Source: Clostridia bacterium (GTDB lineage: Bacteria > Bacillota > Clostridia > UBA1212). From it: a stretch of 64,000 bases of DNA. Shown in pieces: positions 8,256 through 16,732 of this stretch (position 1 is its first letter; every line of letters starts with the position of its first letter). The notes beneath the pieces were generated by a model that worked only from the letters and a program-made list of their open reading frames with translations, was not told where the DNA came from and made no database searches. The DNA is taken from assembly GCA_017444825.1 (NCBI GenBank), contig JAFSVU010000016.1, positions 49,146-113,145 of the forward strand, in the 5' to 3' direction. Position numbers and translations under genes: made by a program.

Positions 8256-9683
8256 ATGAAGACGAATGTAAAAAGTCTTGTCAAAGTGATAGTCGCTCTC
8301 TCAATCGCGGTTATCATGACGCTGGCTCTTTTCGGCTGCACTCCTTATGTCGCAAATGACGGTACTCTCCCTGAGGGCTATAACCCTGAGCCCAGCGGAA
8401 AAGTAAAGCTTCAGTACTATATTGCAAGCACTGAGTCCGACAAGAGATCCGTTAACGACTGGGTAGCTGCTTTCCAGAGAAAGTATCCTGATGTTACTGT
8501 AAATGCTGACCTTTCAAACGTTGGTAAAGATGTTATAGCAGCTCAGATCGCTTCGAAGACAGTAGGAGACGTTTTCTTCCTTTGGGAGACTGACGTATAC
8601 AACTACGCTTCCGTACACAGCGCACTCATGGCTCTCGATTCATACATCGAGGCTTACGAGATCGACCTTGCAAACGTTTTCTCGGCCATCAAGGATATGG
8701 GAACGGTCGAAGGAAAGCTTTACATGGTAATGCGTGACTATAACCACATAGTCCTCAGATACAACCGCGACCTTATCAAGGCTGCCCAGCTCAAAGATCC
8801 TATCGAGCTCGAAGCTGAGAATGAGTGGACCTGGGATACATTCAAAGATTACTGCGTACAGCTCACAACTCAGGAAGAGGATGCTGACGTTAAGACCGTC
8901 GGATGCTCGCTGAGACTCGGCTACGCTCCTATCTACATTCCGTTCCTCGAAGGCTGGGGCGGATCCTGGTATGACAAAGAGAATAAGAAAGTTAACTTCG
9001 TTTCCGATGAAAATGTTCTTGAAGGTGTAAAAGCGATGGAAGAGCTGGTTCGCATGAACTGCTGCGTATATAACGCTGCAGGCGGCGCAGGCGCCATCAA
9101 AGAGACTGCCGACCAGAAAGCTTTCAGCGGCTATAACACGGAGAGCAACGTCGTATTCAACGACACAGAGTTCCCGAGCTTCGCTTCCGCAGGAAGAACT
9201 TATGAAGAAAAAGGTATCGATTGGGATATCGTTTCAATGCCCCGTTTCCCGACACACAAGGTTGGAACCGGTGCTACAGGATTTGCAGTATTCAACGGAA
9301 CCAGAAATGCCGACGCTGCTGCAGCCCTTTGCCTCTCCCTCTACACCGAGGAAGGCCAGAGAGCTTACAACGGCCAGGAAGGCGGTTCGGTACCGAACGT
9401 AAGAACACTTGCTGACGCCAGCTTCTGGAGAGTTCCTTTCGCAGACAAAGAAGATGATCCCGAGACAGGTAAGAACTACTATGCATTCGTTTCATTCCCT
9501 GAGGCTGATACATACGGACAGGTAGAGTGCGTCGTTCCTCCGGAAATCGCAACGATCGTTAAGAACTACATGAGCGACGTTATTCCGAGAGCTGTGAACG
9601 GTGAGAGATCGGTTCAGGATACACTTGCAAAGCTTGAAGCAGAAGCTAATGAAAAGTGGGATTCACTTTACAACGGTAACTGA
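8256..9683 (+). CDS. Extracellular sugar-binding lipoprotein of an ABC importer (family 1 type), paralog A
   Basis: A secretion signal with a lipobox (LALFGC) places the mature protein on the outside of the membrane, anchored at Cys. The rest is a family 1 solute-binding protein fold of about 450 residues, with YYIASTESDKRSVNDW near the N-terminus and a conserved RPFADK-like tail region. The ATG at 8256 follows GGAGG by eight bases; the longer frame from 8169 would place 29 residues before the signal peptide and is rejected. No permease or ATPase gene is nearby, so it probably serves a transporter encoded elsewhere. Codon choice resembles that of rpsB and tsf, which suggests high expression. 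It is closely similar to the protein at 12280-13689. Confidence 0.88.
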   Translation: MKTNVKSLVKVIVALSIAVIMTLALFGCTPYVANDGTLPEGYNPEPSGKVKLQYYIASTESDKRSVNDWVAAFQRKYPDVTVNADLSNVGKDVIAAQIASKTVGDVFFLWETDVYNYASVHSALMALDSYIEAYEIDLANVFSAIKDMGTVEGKLYMVMRDYNHIVLRYNRDLIKAAQLKDPIELEAENEWTWDTFKDYCVQLTTQEEDADVKTVGCSLRLGYAPIYIPFLEGWGGSWYDKENKKVNFVSDENVLEGVKAMEELVRMNCCVYNAAGGAGAIKETADQKAFSGYNTESNVVFNDTEFPSFASAGRTYEEKGIDWDIVSMPRFPTHKVGTGATGFAVFNGTRNADAAAALCLSLYTEEGQRAYNGQEGGSVPNVRTLADASFWRVPFADKEDDPETGKNYYAFVSFPEADTYGQVECVVPPEIATIVKNYMSDVIPRAVNGERSVQDTLAKLEAEANEKWDSLYNGN

Positions 9684-9727
9684 TTCAAAGAATAACATAA
9701 AAATCTATAAGATTTGATTGAGAAAAT

Positions 9728-9753
9728 GGGGCCGGAAAAACCGGCCCCGTTTT
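9728..9753 (+). terminator. Rho-independent terminator
   Basis: A perfect 8-bp stem (GGGGCCGG/CCGGCCCC) with an AAAAA loop is followed by GTTTT. It lies between convergent genes and may also serve the minus-strand aldolase gene, since AAAA precedes the stem. Confidence 0.85.
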
Positions 9754-9798
9754 GATGAAAAATTTCGATAAAACAATAGGTTATTGAGCACGGGAGAC

Positions 9799-10650
9799 TT
9801 AAAGCCCCGCAAATACCTTCATCGCCTTTTCCACATCTTCTTTCATGGCAAGCTCCGCTGCGAGAGCCAGGTCGTGGAAAAACGTCACGTCTTCTTTTTC
9901 CAGCTTTTCTTTTACAGCCAGCGTCGCGGCTCTTGACATATACGTATAGTAGTTGATCTTGCGAAGGCCCATCTTAATGCCTTTCCTGTAGTCATCGTCG
10001 CTTACACCGCTGCCGCCGTGCATGACAAGAGGAAGACCTGTCTTTTCGTATATTGTTCTTACTCTTTCAAAATCCAGCATGGGTTTTGATCTGTATATTC
10101 CGTGGGCTGTGCCGAAGCTTGGCGCAAAGGCGTCGATGCCTGAAGCAGAGCAGAACAGGACTGCCTCTTCCGGGTCTGTATAGACGGGCATTCCGGATCC
10201 GCTGCTTTGGCTGTCGCCGTGGCCTCCTTCTCTTGAGGCGAGGGCGCCGAGCTCCGCTTCGACTCCGCAATTATAACCCGAGGCTAAATTTACGGCGGCT
10301 TTTGTATTGGCGAGGTTTTCTTCGAATGGCAGGCTGCTTCCGTCGTACATCACACCCGTGAATCCGATCTTGAGGGCCTCCTCCATATAGCTCATTGTCT
10401 CGCAGTGGTCGAGATGGACACATACGGGGACGGAAGATCTTTTCGCTGCCTCGACCATAACAGGGCCTATTATCCTTAGGGGTGAAACGCCCTCGTGAAG
10501 TTCCGCGTGTGATATTATCACAGGAAGATTTAAGTCTTCTGCGGCGCCGAGGACCGCATTGAGGCATTCGAGATTTGGCGTGTTGAAAGCGCCGACGGCG
10601 ATTTTTCGGTCGTCCGCCATCTTAAGTATTTCTTTCAAGTTTACAAGCAT
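9799..10650 (-). CDS. Class II (zinc) ketose-bisphosphate aldolase, fructose/tagatose type
   Basis: A class II aldolase cleaves fructose- or tagatose-bisphosphate, or a related ketose phosphate, into dihydroxyacetone phosphate and an aldehyde. The sequence has GAFNTPN, the zinc ligands in HLDHCE, the EAELG stretch, SFGTAHG and VMHGGSG, and 283 residues is the usual length. The start was set at 10650 because AAGGAG lies six bases upstream; the longer frame from 10668 would run into the stop of the kinase gene. It follows the FGGY kinase by 10 bases in the same operon, so kinase then aldolase would process one imported ketose. The exact sugar cannot be read from sequence. Confidence 0.88.
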   Translation of the reverse strand: MLVNLKEILKMADDRKIAVGAFNTPNLECLNAVLGAAEDLNLPVIISHAELHEGVSPLRIIGPVMVEAAKRSSVPVCVHLDHCETMSYMEEALKIGFTGVMYDGSSLPFEENLANTKAAVNLASGYNCGVEAELGALASREGGHGDSQSSGSGMPVYTDPEEAVLFCSASGIDAFAPSFGTAHGIYRSKPMLDFERVRTIYEKTGLPLVMHGGSGVSDDDYRKGIKMGLRKINYYTYMSRAATLAVKEKLEKEDVTFFHDLALAAELAMKEDVEKAMKVFAGL

Positions 10651-10660
10651 ATTTTTCTCC

Positions 10661-12088
10661 TTAGACAAGCGGCCTTATGGCTTTGTAAAGCTCTCTGTAC
10701 CGTTTGTATACATCCATATATTTTTCATGCATCTCAGGTGATGGCATATACGTGCCGCATTTTTTCACCATGACCGACGCGGCTTCACGAAGATCCTTGA
10801 ATATCCCCGCCGCAATTCCTGCTTCCATTGCGCAGCCCACGGTCCCTGCGTCCGAGGTTTCGAGGGTGGTTATTGGAAGATCCAGCATATCCGCCTTCAT
10901 CTGCATCCAGACACTGCTTTTGGCTCCGCCTCCCGTGGCACTAAGACTCTTAAACCTTATGCCGGTCTTTTTCAGCGTTTCGTAATTTAAGCACATTTCA
11001 TAGCACACGCCTTCCATGCAGGCCCTGTAGATCTCGGGAGCGGTGGTGCCGGTGGTGAGTCCTACGATAGCACCCTTTGAGCCCGTATCCATGTAAGGGG
11101 TGGCGGCTCCCGCAAAGTGGGGCAGTACGAGAAGGCCTGTTGGGCCGCTTCCTGTGTATGCATTTTCCAGAGAGACATTGGTTTCGCCTTTCCCGAAGCA
11201 GTCAAGGCACCATTTTATGAGGGCTCCGCCTGTGTATGAAAAAGCGTAGGCCGCGTATTTCCCGGGGATCACGTATGGAACGACGCAATAGTTGTTTTCT
11301 GACATGACGCCAATGTCGGGAAGTGTGTCGTAGATAGGCGTGAGACACTGTACCGTTCCCGCCCCGTCAACTGCCGAGCTTCCGTCAAAAACGCCGGACC
11401 CAATGGCGGCGGTGACCTGGTCGTGGCCCGCTACGATAACGTCAATGCCGTTCATGCTCCCCGCGACTGTTCCAGGCGGCACAGGCTCAGACATCATGCA
11501 AACGTCAATGCCCGCCGCTTTAAAGATATCCTCCGACCAGTTGAGATTTATGATATCAAAAGCCATGGTCCTTGCGGCAAGGGAATAGTCTATTTTTCTT
11601 TCGCCTGTGAGAACGTAAACGATATAGTCCGAGATCAGAAAAATATGTCTTGCGCGGTCAAACACATCCGGCATATGGTGCTTAAACCACATTATCTTGG
11701 AAATTGAAAACATCTGGTGGGGAGAAAGACCTGTGATGCGAGCGATCCTGTCCGCCCCGAGCTTCCGGACAAGCTCCGAACATTCCTCTGCTCCCCTGGG
11801 ATCGGTGTATATAAGGGCGTTGTTTAAAGGCTTTCCTTCGCCGTCGGTCATGACGAATGCCTCTCCGAAGCTTGTCACGCCAATGCTCTTAATATCCGGA
11901 TGTGCCGCGACCATCTCGCCAATGGCCGAAAGCACGCCTTCGGTCAGCTTTTTGATATCGATCTCACGGGAAAAAGACCCCCTAATTAGGGGATAATCCC
12001 TGTACGACCTTCCGACAAAGGCGCCGTTCTCATCAAAGACGGTGACCTTGCACCCGGTGGTTCCGATGTCAAGTCCGGCTATTTTCAT
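10661..12088 (-). CDS. FGGY-family carbohydrate kinase (xylulokinase-like)
   Basis: The protein phosphorylates a sugar or polyol in the cytosol. It has the FGGY N-terminal phosphate-binding motif DIGTTGCKV, a second DQVTAAIGSG motif, GTVQCLTP, and the C-terminal ATGGGAKSSVWMQMKADML block. Its 475 residues fit the family. The ATG at 12088 follows AAGGTG by six bases and is preferred to the GTG at 12097. On the minus strand a TATAAT box (12128-12133) lies upstream, but I see no good -35 match. It is the first gene of a two-gene operon with the aldolase, flanked by two sugar-binding lipoproteins, so a transported ketose or pentulose is a reasonable substrate. Xylulose specificity is not shown. 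Confidence 0.87.
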   Translation of the reverse strand: MKIAGLDIGTTGCKVTVFDENGAFVGRSYRDYPLIRGSFSREIDIKKLTEGVLSAIGEMVAAHPDIKSIGVTSFGEAFVMTDGEGKPLNNALIYTDPRGAEECSELVRKLGADRIARITGLSPHQMFSISKIMWFKHHMPDVFDRARHIFLISDYIVYVLTGERKIDYSLAARTMAFDIINLNWSEDIFKAAGIDVCMMSEPVPPGTVAGSMNGIDVIVAGHDQVTAAIGSGVFDGSSAVDGAGTVQCLTPIYDTLPDIGVMSENNYCVVPYVIPGKYAAYAFSYTGGALIKWCLDCFGKGETNVSLENAYTGSGPTGLLVLPHFAGAATPYMDTGSKGAIVGLTTGTTAPEIYRACMEGVCYEMCLNYETLKKTGIRFKSLSATGGGAKSSVWMQMKADMLDLPITTLETSDAGTVGCAMEAGIAAGIFKDLREAASVMVKKCGTYMPSPEMHEKYMDVYKRYRELYKAIRPLV

Positions 12089-12197
12089 TGGTTTCACCTT
12101 CCGCAGCAGGATTTTATTGCAAAGCTAATTATATCTTATACGGAAGCTGAAATACAGCTTTATTTGACGGGAATAGTGGGACGGGGGCTCAATTTTC

Positions 12198-12227
12198 TTG
12201 ACAACTAAGACGCTTGGGCAATATAAT
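12198..12227 (+). promoter_or_regulatory. Consensus sigma-A promoter for the second sugar-binding lipoprotein
   Basis: TTGACA (12198-12203) and TATAAT (12222-12227) both match the consensus exactly, with an 18-base spacer. The gene starts about 50 bases downstream after GGGAGG. Confidence 0.75.
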
Positions 12228-12279
12228 TCTCTTAAAGAAACAGATAGAAGAAAGAACCAATTTTACCTGGGAGGGATAG

Positions 12280-13689
12280 ATGTTGAATAAAACGAGGCTT
12301 ATTGTTAAACAGGCGATCGCTGCGGCCATTGTGTTTGTTATGGTGTTCGCTCTTTTCGGATGCGCAGGCGGCTACGTAAAGGATCAGGGAGTGCTTCCGG
12401 AGAACTATGTTCCCACGCCTTCGGGCAAGGTGAAGGTCCAGTACATGTTCGGCACCAATGAGGCCGAAAAACGATCTATGAACGACTGGATCAAGGCCTT
12501 CAACGCCAAGTACCCCGACGTTAACGTAAACGTCGAATTCAACGTCAATCTTGAGATGATAGCGGCACAGGTGGCCTCAAGGACCGTTGGCGACGTATTC
12601 TTCCTGGATGAGACCCAGGTGTACAACTACGCGGTGGTCCACGACGCGCTGATGCCCCTTGATTATTACGTGGAGGCATACGGAATCGATCTTCAGAACA
12701 TATTCTCCGCCATACTAGGCATGGGTATCTGCGAGGGCAAGCTTTACATGGTCATGAGAGACTACAACCACATGTGCCTGAACTACAACAAGGATCTCAT
12801 AAGAGAAGCCAATCTCATCGACCCTGTGGAGCTTGAGTCAAGGGATGAATGGACCTGGGAAACCTTCAAAGAGTACTGCCACGTTCTCACAACGCCCGAG
12901 GATGCGGATACGAAGGTGGTGGGAGCCACGATGCCCATTGGTTATGCTCCGGTTTCGGTCATGTTTGTTGAAGGCTGGGGCGGAAAATATTACGACACGG
13001 AGAACAAAAAGGTGTTCTTTAAGAGCGACGAGCGGGTAGTGCAGGGAATATCCGAGGCCTGCAATATAGTCATGGAGAACGTGCTCCGCTACGAAGCCAA
13101 CGGCGGCAAGGCCATTCAAACCGCTGCCACGTCAAGGGTGGACTTTTCAAGCTACCAGCCCGCTTTCAGCACCATGGTGTTTATAAGCCTGGCAAGCACC
13201 GGAAGAGCCTATGAGCAGAAGGGCATCGACTGGGACGTGGTGTCAATGCCTGCGACTCCAGTCCATAAGGTGGGAACCGGCGCTACGGGGTTTGTGGTGT
13301 TTAACGGGACCAAGAACCGCGATGCCGCTGCGGCGCTTGCGCTTTCACTTTACACCGAAGAGGGCCAGAAGGCTTACAACGGCCAGGAGGGCGGATCTGT
13401 TCCTAACGTGAAATCCCTTGCCGATTCGAGCTTCTGGAGAGTGCCTTTTGCGGACAAGAGGGATGACCCCGAGAACGGAAAGAACTACTATGCGTTTATT
13501 TCCTACCCCGAGGCCGACACCTACGGCCGTATCGAGTGCGTCCTGCCGCCTGATATTGCGAAGATCGTGACCGACGGGCTTAGGGACATAGTTCCGAACG
13601 TGGTCAACGGAGCCATGACGCTCGACGATGCCCTCGAAAGGATAGAGTCACAAGCCAACGCCAAGTGGGAGACGCTTTACTCCGACTGA
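12280..13689 (+). CDS. Extracellular sugar-binding lipoprotein of an ABC importer, paralog B
   Basis: A signal peptide ends in the lipobox ALFGC and is followed by a family 1 solute-binding protein fold, 469 residues in all. It is a clear paralog of the lipoprotein at 8256-9683: runs such as KVGTGATGF, SLYTEEGQ, YNGQEGGSVPNV and FWRVPFADK are shared and the lengths nearly match. Start: ATG 12280 after GGGAGG. It has its own consensus promoter and terminator, so it is a single-gene unit. No permease genes are adjacent. Codon use is closer to the genome average than in paralog A, which suggests different expression levels or an older copy that has drifted. Confidence 0.88.
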   Translation: MLNKTRLIVKQAIAAAIVFVMVFALFGCAGGYVKDQGVLPENYVPTPSGKVKVQYMFGTNEAEKRSMNDWIKAFNAKYPDVNVNVEFNVNLEMIAAQVASRTVGDVFFLDETQVYNYAVVHDALMPLDYYVEAYGIDLQNIFSAILGMGICEGKLYMVMRDYNHMCLNYNKDLIREANLIDPVELESRDEWTWETFKEYCHVLTTPEDADTKVVGATMPIGYAPVSVMFVEGWGGKYYDTENKKVFFKSDERVVQGISEACNIVMENVLRYEANGGKAIQTAATSRVDFSSYQPAFSTMVFISLASTGRAYEQKGIDWDVVSMPATPVHKVGTGATGFVVFNGTKNRDAAAALALSLYTEEGQKAYNGQEGGSVPNVKSLADSSFWRVPFADKRDDPENGKNYYAFISYPEADTYGRIECVLPPDIAKIVTDGLRDIVPNVVNGAMTLDDALERIESQANAKWETLYSD

Positions 13690-13718
13690 TGTGAAGTGAT
13701 AAGCAATAAATTATTTCT

Positions 13719-13752
13719 GCCGGAGCCGTTTCTTGCAAACTCCGGCTTTTTT
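13719..13752 (+). terminator. Rho-independent terminator
   Basis: A 7-bp GCCGGAG/CTCCGGC stem with a 14-base loop is followed by six T residues. It ends the paralog B lipoprotein unit. Confidence 0.85.
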
Positions 13753-13802
13753 AATAAAATAATAAGAAAAACACCAACACCGCTAAAGACCAAAAAATCT
13801 GC

Positions 13803-13831
13803 TTGATTTTTAGATTCAGTTGCAGTAAAAT
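13803..13831 (+). promoter_or_regulatory. Promoter of the rpsB-tsf operon
   Basis: TTGATT (13803-13808) and TAAAAT (13826-13831) are spaced by 17 bases. About 100 bases of GC-rich leader follow before the rpsB ribosome site. Confidence 0.7.
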
Positions 13832-13937
13832 GGCTCGGATTGAAATTCACACGGCCCTGACGAAGCGGCTGTGGGCGGCGAGAGTCGCTCTCCGTATTCG
13901 GATGACGGTGCCGGAGGACTAAAACAGGAGGTTTATT

Positions 13938-14714
13938 ATGGGTGTTATTTCAATGAAACAGTTACTTGAAGCCGGTGTACATTTCGGACATCAGACCAGG
14001 AGATGGAATCCTAAGATGAACGAGTACATTTATATGGAGAGAAACGGTATCCATATTATCGATCTTCAGAAGACCGTTAAAAAGATCGATGAAGCTTACG
14101 CTTTCGTCCAGGGCGTTTCCACAGAAGGCGGCACGGTCCTTTTCGTTGGAACAAAGAAACAGGCCAAGGATTCTATTGCCGAGGAAGCTCAGCGCTGCGG
14201 TATGTACTACGTAACCAATAGATGGCTTGGCGGTATGCTCACAAACTATCAGACCATCAAAGCAAGAATCAGCAGACTGAACGAGCTCTATGAGAAAGAA
14301 GAGAACGGTTCATTCGATCTTCTCCCGAAAAAAGAAGTTGCTAAACTGAAGCTTGAGCGCGATAAGCTCGAGAAGAACCTTGGCGGTATCAGACAGATGG
14401 ACCGTCTCCCGGCAGCTGTTTTCGTGGTTGACCCCAAGACCGAGAGAAATGCTGTTCTTGAGTCAAGAAAGCTCGGCATTCCGGTTGTAGGTATAGTTGA
14501 TACCAACTGCGATCCTGAGGACGTGGACTACGTTATCCCTGCAAATGACGACGCTATCCGCGCTATCAAGCTCATCACCGGAAAAATCGCTGACGCCGTT
14601 ATCGAAGGACGCGAGGGCGCAGAGGCTTTTGCCGCAAAGAAAGCAATGGAAGAAGCTGAAACAAGCGAAGCTCTTGAAGTTGAAGAGCTGGAGACCATTG
14701 TTGCCAATAAGTGA
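13938..14714 (+). CDS. rpsB: 30S ribosomal protein S2
   Basis: S2 binds at the head-body junction of the small subunit and recruits S1. The N-terminal [26 protein letters not shown] and the [14 protein letters not shown] and [14 protein letters not shown] segments are hallmark S2 sequence, and 258 residues is typical. Start: ATG 13938 after AGGAGG. It is followed by tsf with a 76-base gap, the conserved rpsB-tsf order. The acidic C-terminal tail is normal for the family. Codons are strongly biased, as expected for a highly expressed gene. Confidence 0.98.
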   Translation: MGVISMKQLLEAGVHFGHQTRRWNPKMNEYIYMERNGIHIIDLQKTVKKIDEAYAFVQGVSTEGGTVLFVGTKKQAKDSIAEEAQRCGMYYVTNRWLGGMLTNYQTIKARISRLNELYEKEENGSFDLLPKKEVAKLKLERDKLEKNLGGIRQMDRLPAAVFVVDPKTERNAVLESRKLGIPVVGIVDTNCDPEDVDYVIPANDDAIRAIKLITGKIADAVIEGREGAEAFAAKKAMEEAETSEALEVEELETIVANK

Positions 14715-14790
14715 TCTCTTAAGGAGACGGTATTGGTTATTTCGCGGCGGATATATTCGCTGATAATTTAACACAGGAGGATTTATTACT

Positions 14791-15441
14791 ATGGCTGTAG
14801 ATATGAATTTACTTAAAGAACTCAGAGAGAAGACACAGGCCGGTATTGCCGATTGCAAAAAAGCGCTTGAAGCCTGCGGTAACGATATGGCAAAGGCCGT
14901 TGATTATCTCCGTGAAAAAGGACTTTCCACCGCTGTTAAAAAGTCCGGCAGGATCGCTTCTGAGGGTGTTGTTGAGTCTTACATCCACGGAAACGGCAGG
15001 ATCGGTGTTCTCATCGAAGTTAACTGCGAGACCGATTTCGTAGCAAGAAACGCTGTTTTCAAGCAGTTCGTAAAGGATATGGCAATGCAGATCGCTGCAA
15101 GCCAGCCTCTCTACATCGCAAAAGAGGACGTTCCCCAGGAAGCTCTCGACAGAGAAGCCAATGTTCTTAAGGCACAGGCTCTCAACGAAGGCAAACCCGA
15201 GAAAGTTGTTGAGAAGATCGTTCAGGGCCGTATGTCCAAGTATTACGAGGACTTCTGCCTCCTCGAGCAGAGCTTTGTTAAAGAGCCCGACCTCAAGGTT
15301 AAAGACGTTCTCACACAGACGATCGCAAAACTCAACGAAAACATCAAGATCAGACGTTTCGTAAGATACGAGATGGGCGAAGGCCTTGAGAAAAAAGAAG
15401 AGAATTTCGCTGAAGAAGTTCAGAAGCAGCTTAAAGGCTGA
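14791..15441 (+). CDS. tsf: Translation elongation factor Ts
   Basis: EF-Ts exchanges GDP for GTP on EF-Tu. The N-terminal UBA-like domain ([20 protein letters not shown]) and the core TDFVARN motif are present. At 216 residues it belongs to the shorter Clostridia-type EF-Ts rather than the longer proteobacterial form. ATG 14791 follows GGAGG. It is co-transcribed with rpsB, and a terminator lies directly after the stop, so pyrH is probably partly uncoupled. Confidence 0.97.
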   Translation: MAVDMNLLKELREKTQAGIADCKKALEACGNDMAKAVDYLREKGLSTAVKKSGRIASEGVVESYIHGNGRIGVLIEVNCETDFVARNAVFKQFVKDMAMQIAASQPLYIAKEDVPQEALDREANVLKAQALNEGKPEKVVEKIVQGRMSKYYEDFCLLEQSFVKEPDLKVKDVLTQTIAKLNENIKIRRFVRYEMGEGLEKKEENFAEEVQKQLKG

Positions 15442-15451
15442 TAACCAAAAC

Positions 15452-15480
15452 GGCACGGCTTTAACATCCGTGCCATTTTT
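15452..15480 (+). terminator. Terminator between tsf and pyrH
   Basis: A 7-bp GGCACGG/CCGTGCC stem with a nine-base loop is followed by ATTTTT. pyrH starts 22 bases later, so it may act as an attenuator that lets only part of the transcripts reach pyrH. Confidence 0.75.
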
Positions 15481-15501
15481 ATGTGACCGGGAGAAAAGCA
15501 A

Positions 15502-16215
15502 ATGGACAAAAAGTTTAAACGCATAATGATCAAAGTGAGCGGCGAAGCACTTGCCGGCGGAAAAGGAAAGACGGGCCTTAACGAAGCCATCCTTGATGAG
15601 CTGGCAGGCGTTATAAAGACAGTGGCTGTCGACATGGGCATTGAGGTCGCTATCGTCGTGGGCGGCGGAAACTTCTGGAGAGGCGCCAAGAATCCGGGCT
15701 TTGACAGGACCGACGCTGACCATATAGGCATGCTGGCAACTGTTATGAACTGTCTTGCCATTGCCGATAAGCTCCGCCAAAACGGTGTTCCCGCCTGCGC
15801 GATGTCTGCACTTCAGATGGACCAGGTCTGCGAGTTTTACGTAAAATCCAAGGCTGACGCCATGCTGAAGCAGGGCAAGGTCGTTCTCCTCGGCTGCGGC
15901 ACAGGAAGACCTTTCTTCACGACAGACACCGGAGCCGTTTTAAGAGCCGCCGAGCTTGGCTGCGACACGATCCTTCTCGCAAAGAACGTCAACGGCGTAT
16001 ATGACAGCGATCCCGAAACCAATCCCAATGCAATTAAGTTTGACCGCATCTCCTTTGACGAGGTCATCGAGAGAAAGCTTAAGGTCATGGACCTTACCGC
16101 AACTGCGCTCTGCATGGAGAACAAGATCCCGATGCTCATTTTCGACGTCAAGACGCCGGGGGATATCATCAGGTGCTGCAAGGGGGAGAATCCGGGGACG
16201 GAGGTTTACCTCTGA
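15502..16215 (+). CDS. pyrH: UMP kinase
   Basis: PyrH makes UDP from UMP and is the bacterial hexameric amino-acid-kinase-fold enzyme. Motifs include IMIKVSGEALAG, VVGGGNFWRG and the DHIGMLATVMN segment; 237 residues is standard. Start: ATG 15502 after GGGAG. In most Clostridia frr follows immediately; here the gene is followed by a repeat block and a tRNA, so the usual order has been broken. Confidence 0.97.
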   Translation: MDKKFKRIMIKVSGEALAGGKGKTGLNEAILDELAGVIKTVAVDMGIEVAIVVGGGNFWRGAKNPGFDRTDADHIGMLATVMNCLAIADKLRQNGVPACAMSALQMDQVCEFYVKSKADAMLKQGKVVLLGCGTGRPFFTTDTGAVLRAAELGCDTILLAKNVNGVYDSDPETNPNAIKFDRISFDEVIERKLKVMDLTATALCMENKIPMLIFDVKTPGDIIRCCKGENPGTEVYL

Positions 16216-16223
16216 CTGCGTGA

Positions 16224-16376
16224 GCGGTGCCGGACAAGGTAATAAGTAAAAGGTAATAGGTAAAAGTGGCTGGCGCAAGGGAGTGCCGCTCAAGGTAATA
16301 AGTAAGAGGTAAGAAGTAATAGTTTAAGGGAGTGCCGCTCAAGGTAATAAGTAAGAAGTACTAAGTAATAAGCGGC
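16224..16376. repeat. Heptamer-type intergenic repeat block A
   Basis: The block is built from 7-base units of the form GTAAxAR (GTAATAA, GTAAGAG, GTAAAAG), separated by spacer units containing AAGGGAGTGCCGCTCA. It fills most of the gap between pyrH and tRNA-Glu. Related blocks lie at 21582, 22521 and 43872. No open frame in it looks real. Confidence 0.85.
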
Positions 16377-16389
16377 CGTAAAAAAGTGC

Positions 16390-16418
16390 TTGACAGGGGT
16401 TTGATATTTTGTTATCAT
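16390..16418 (+). promoter_or_regulatory. Promoter of tRNA-Glu
   Basis: TTGACA (16390-16395) and TATCAT (16413-16418) are spaced by 17 bases, and the tRNA begins 23 bases further on. Confidence 0.75.
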
Positions 16419-16440
16419 CTATGAGCGCTCGAAAGCGATC

Positions 16441-16515
16441 GGCTCTTTGGTCAAGCGGCTAAGACGCCGCCCTCTCACGGCGGAAACACGAGTTCGATTC
16501 TCGTAAGAGTCACCA
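16441..16515 (+). tRNA. tRNA-Glu (anticodon CUC), CCA encoded
   Basis: A full cloverleaf can be drawn: acceptor GGCTCTT pairs with AAGAGTC (one G-T), the anticodon stem CCGCC/GGCGG closes loop CTCTCAC with anticodon CTC, and the T arm is ACGAG-TTCGATT-CTCGT. Discriminator A at 16512 is followed by an encoded CCA (16513-16515). It has its own promoter and terminator. Confidence 0.93.
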
Positions 16516-16516
16516 A

Positions 16517-16549
16517 AAATCAGTGGGTAATGCCGCTGATTTTTTTTTT
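16517..16549 (+). terminator. Terminator of tRNA-Glu
   Basis: The stem AAATCAG/CTGATTT, with extra GG/CC pairs inside, runs into a tract of nine or more T residues directly after the tRNA. Confidence 0.85.
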
Positions 16550-16624
16550 GCCCGGGAAGGGCACATTGGCGCTTTCGGGTATATTTTTGTACGCTTTTGT
16601 TGCATTTTCGGGTGATCAAAAAAG

Positions 16625-16653
16625 TTGACCGCCATTGGTTTTAATGTTATAAT
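16625..16653 (+). promoter_or_regulatory. Promoter in front of the IS5-type remnant
   Basis: TTGACC (16625-16630) and TATAAT (16648-16653) are spaced by 17 bases. The transposase remnant starts 80 bases downstream; the fucosidase gene may share this transcript. Confidence 0.6.
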
Positions 16654-16732
16654 TTCAATAGTTTATTTGCCGTGCTTTGGCGGAGTTGAATCGTTTTCAT
16701 TTGTTGGATTTTTACGGAAAAGGAGGAGTAAA

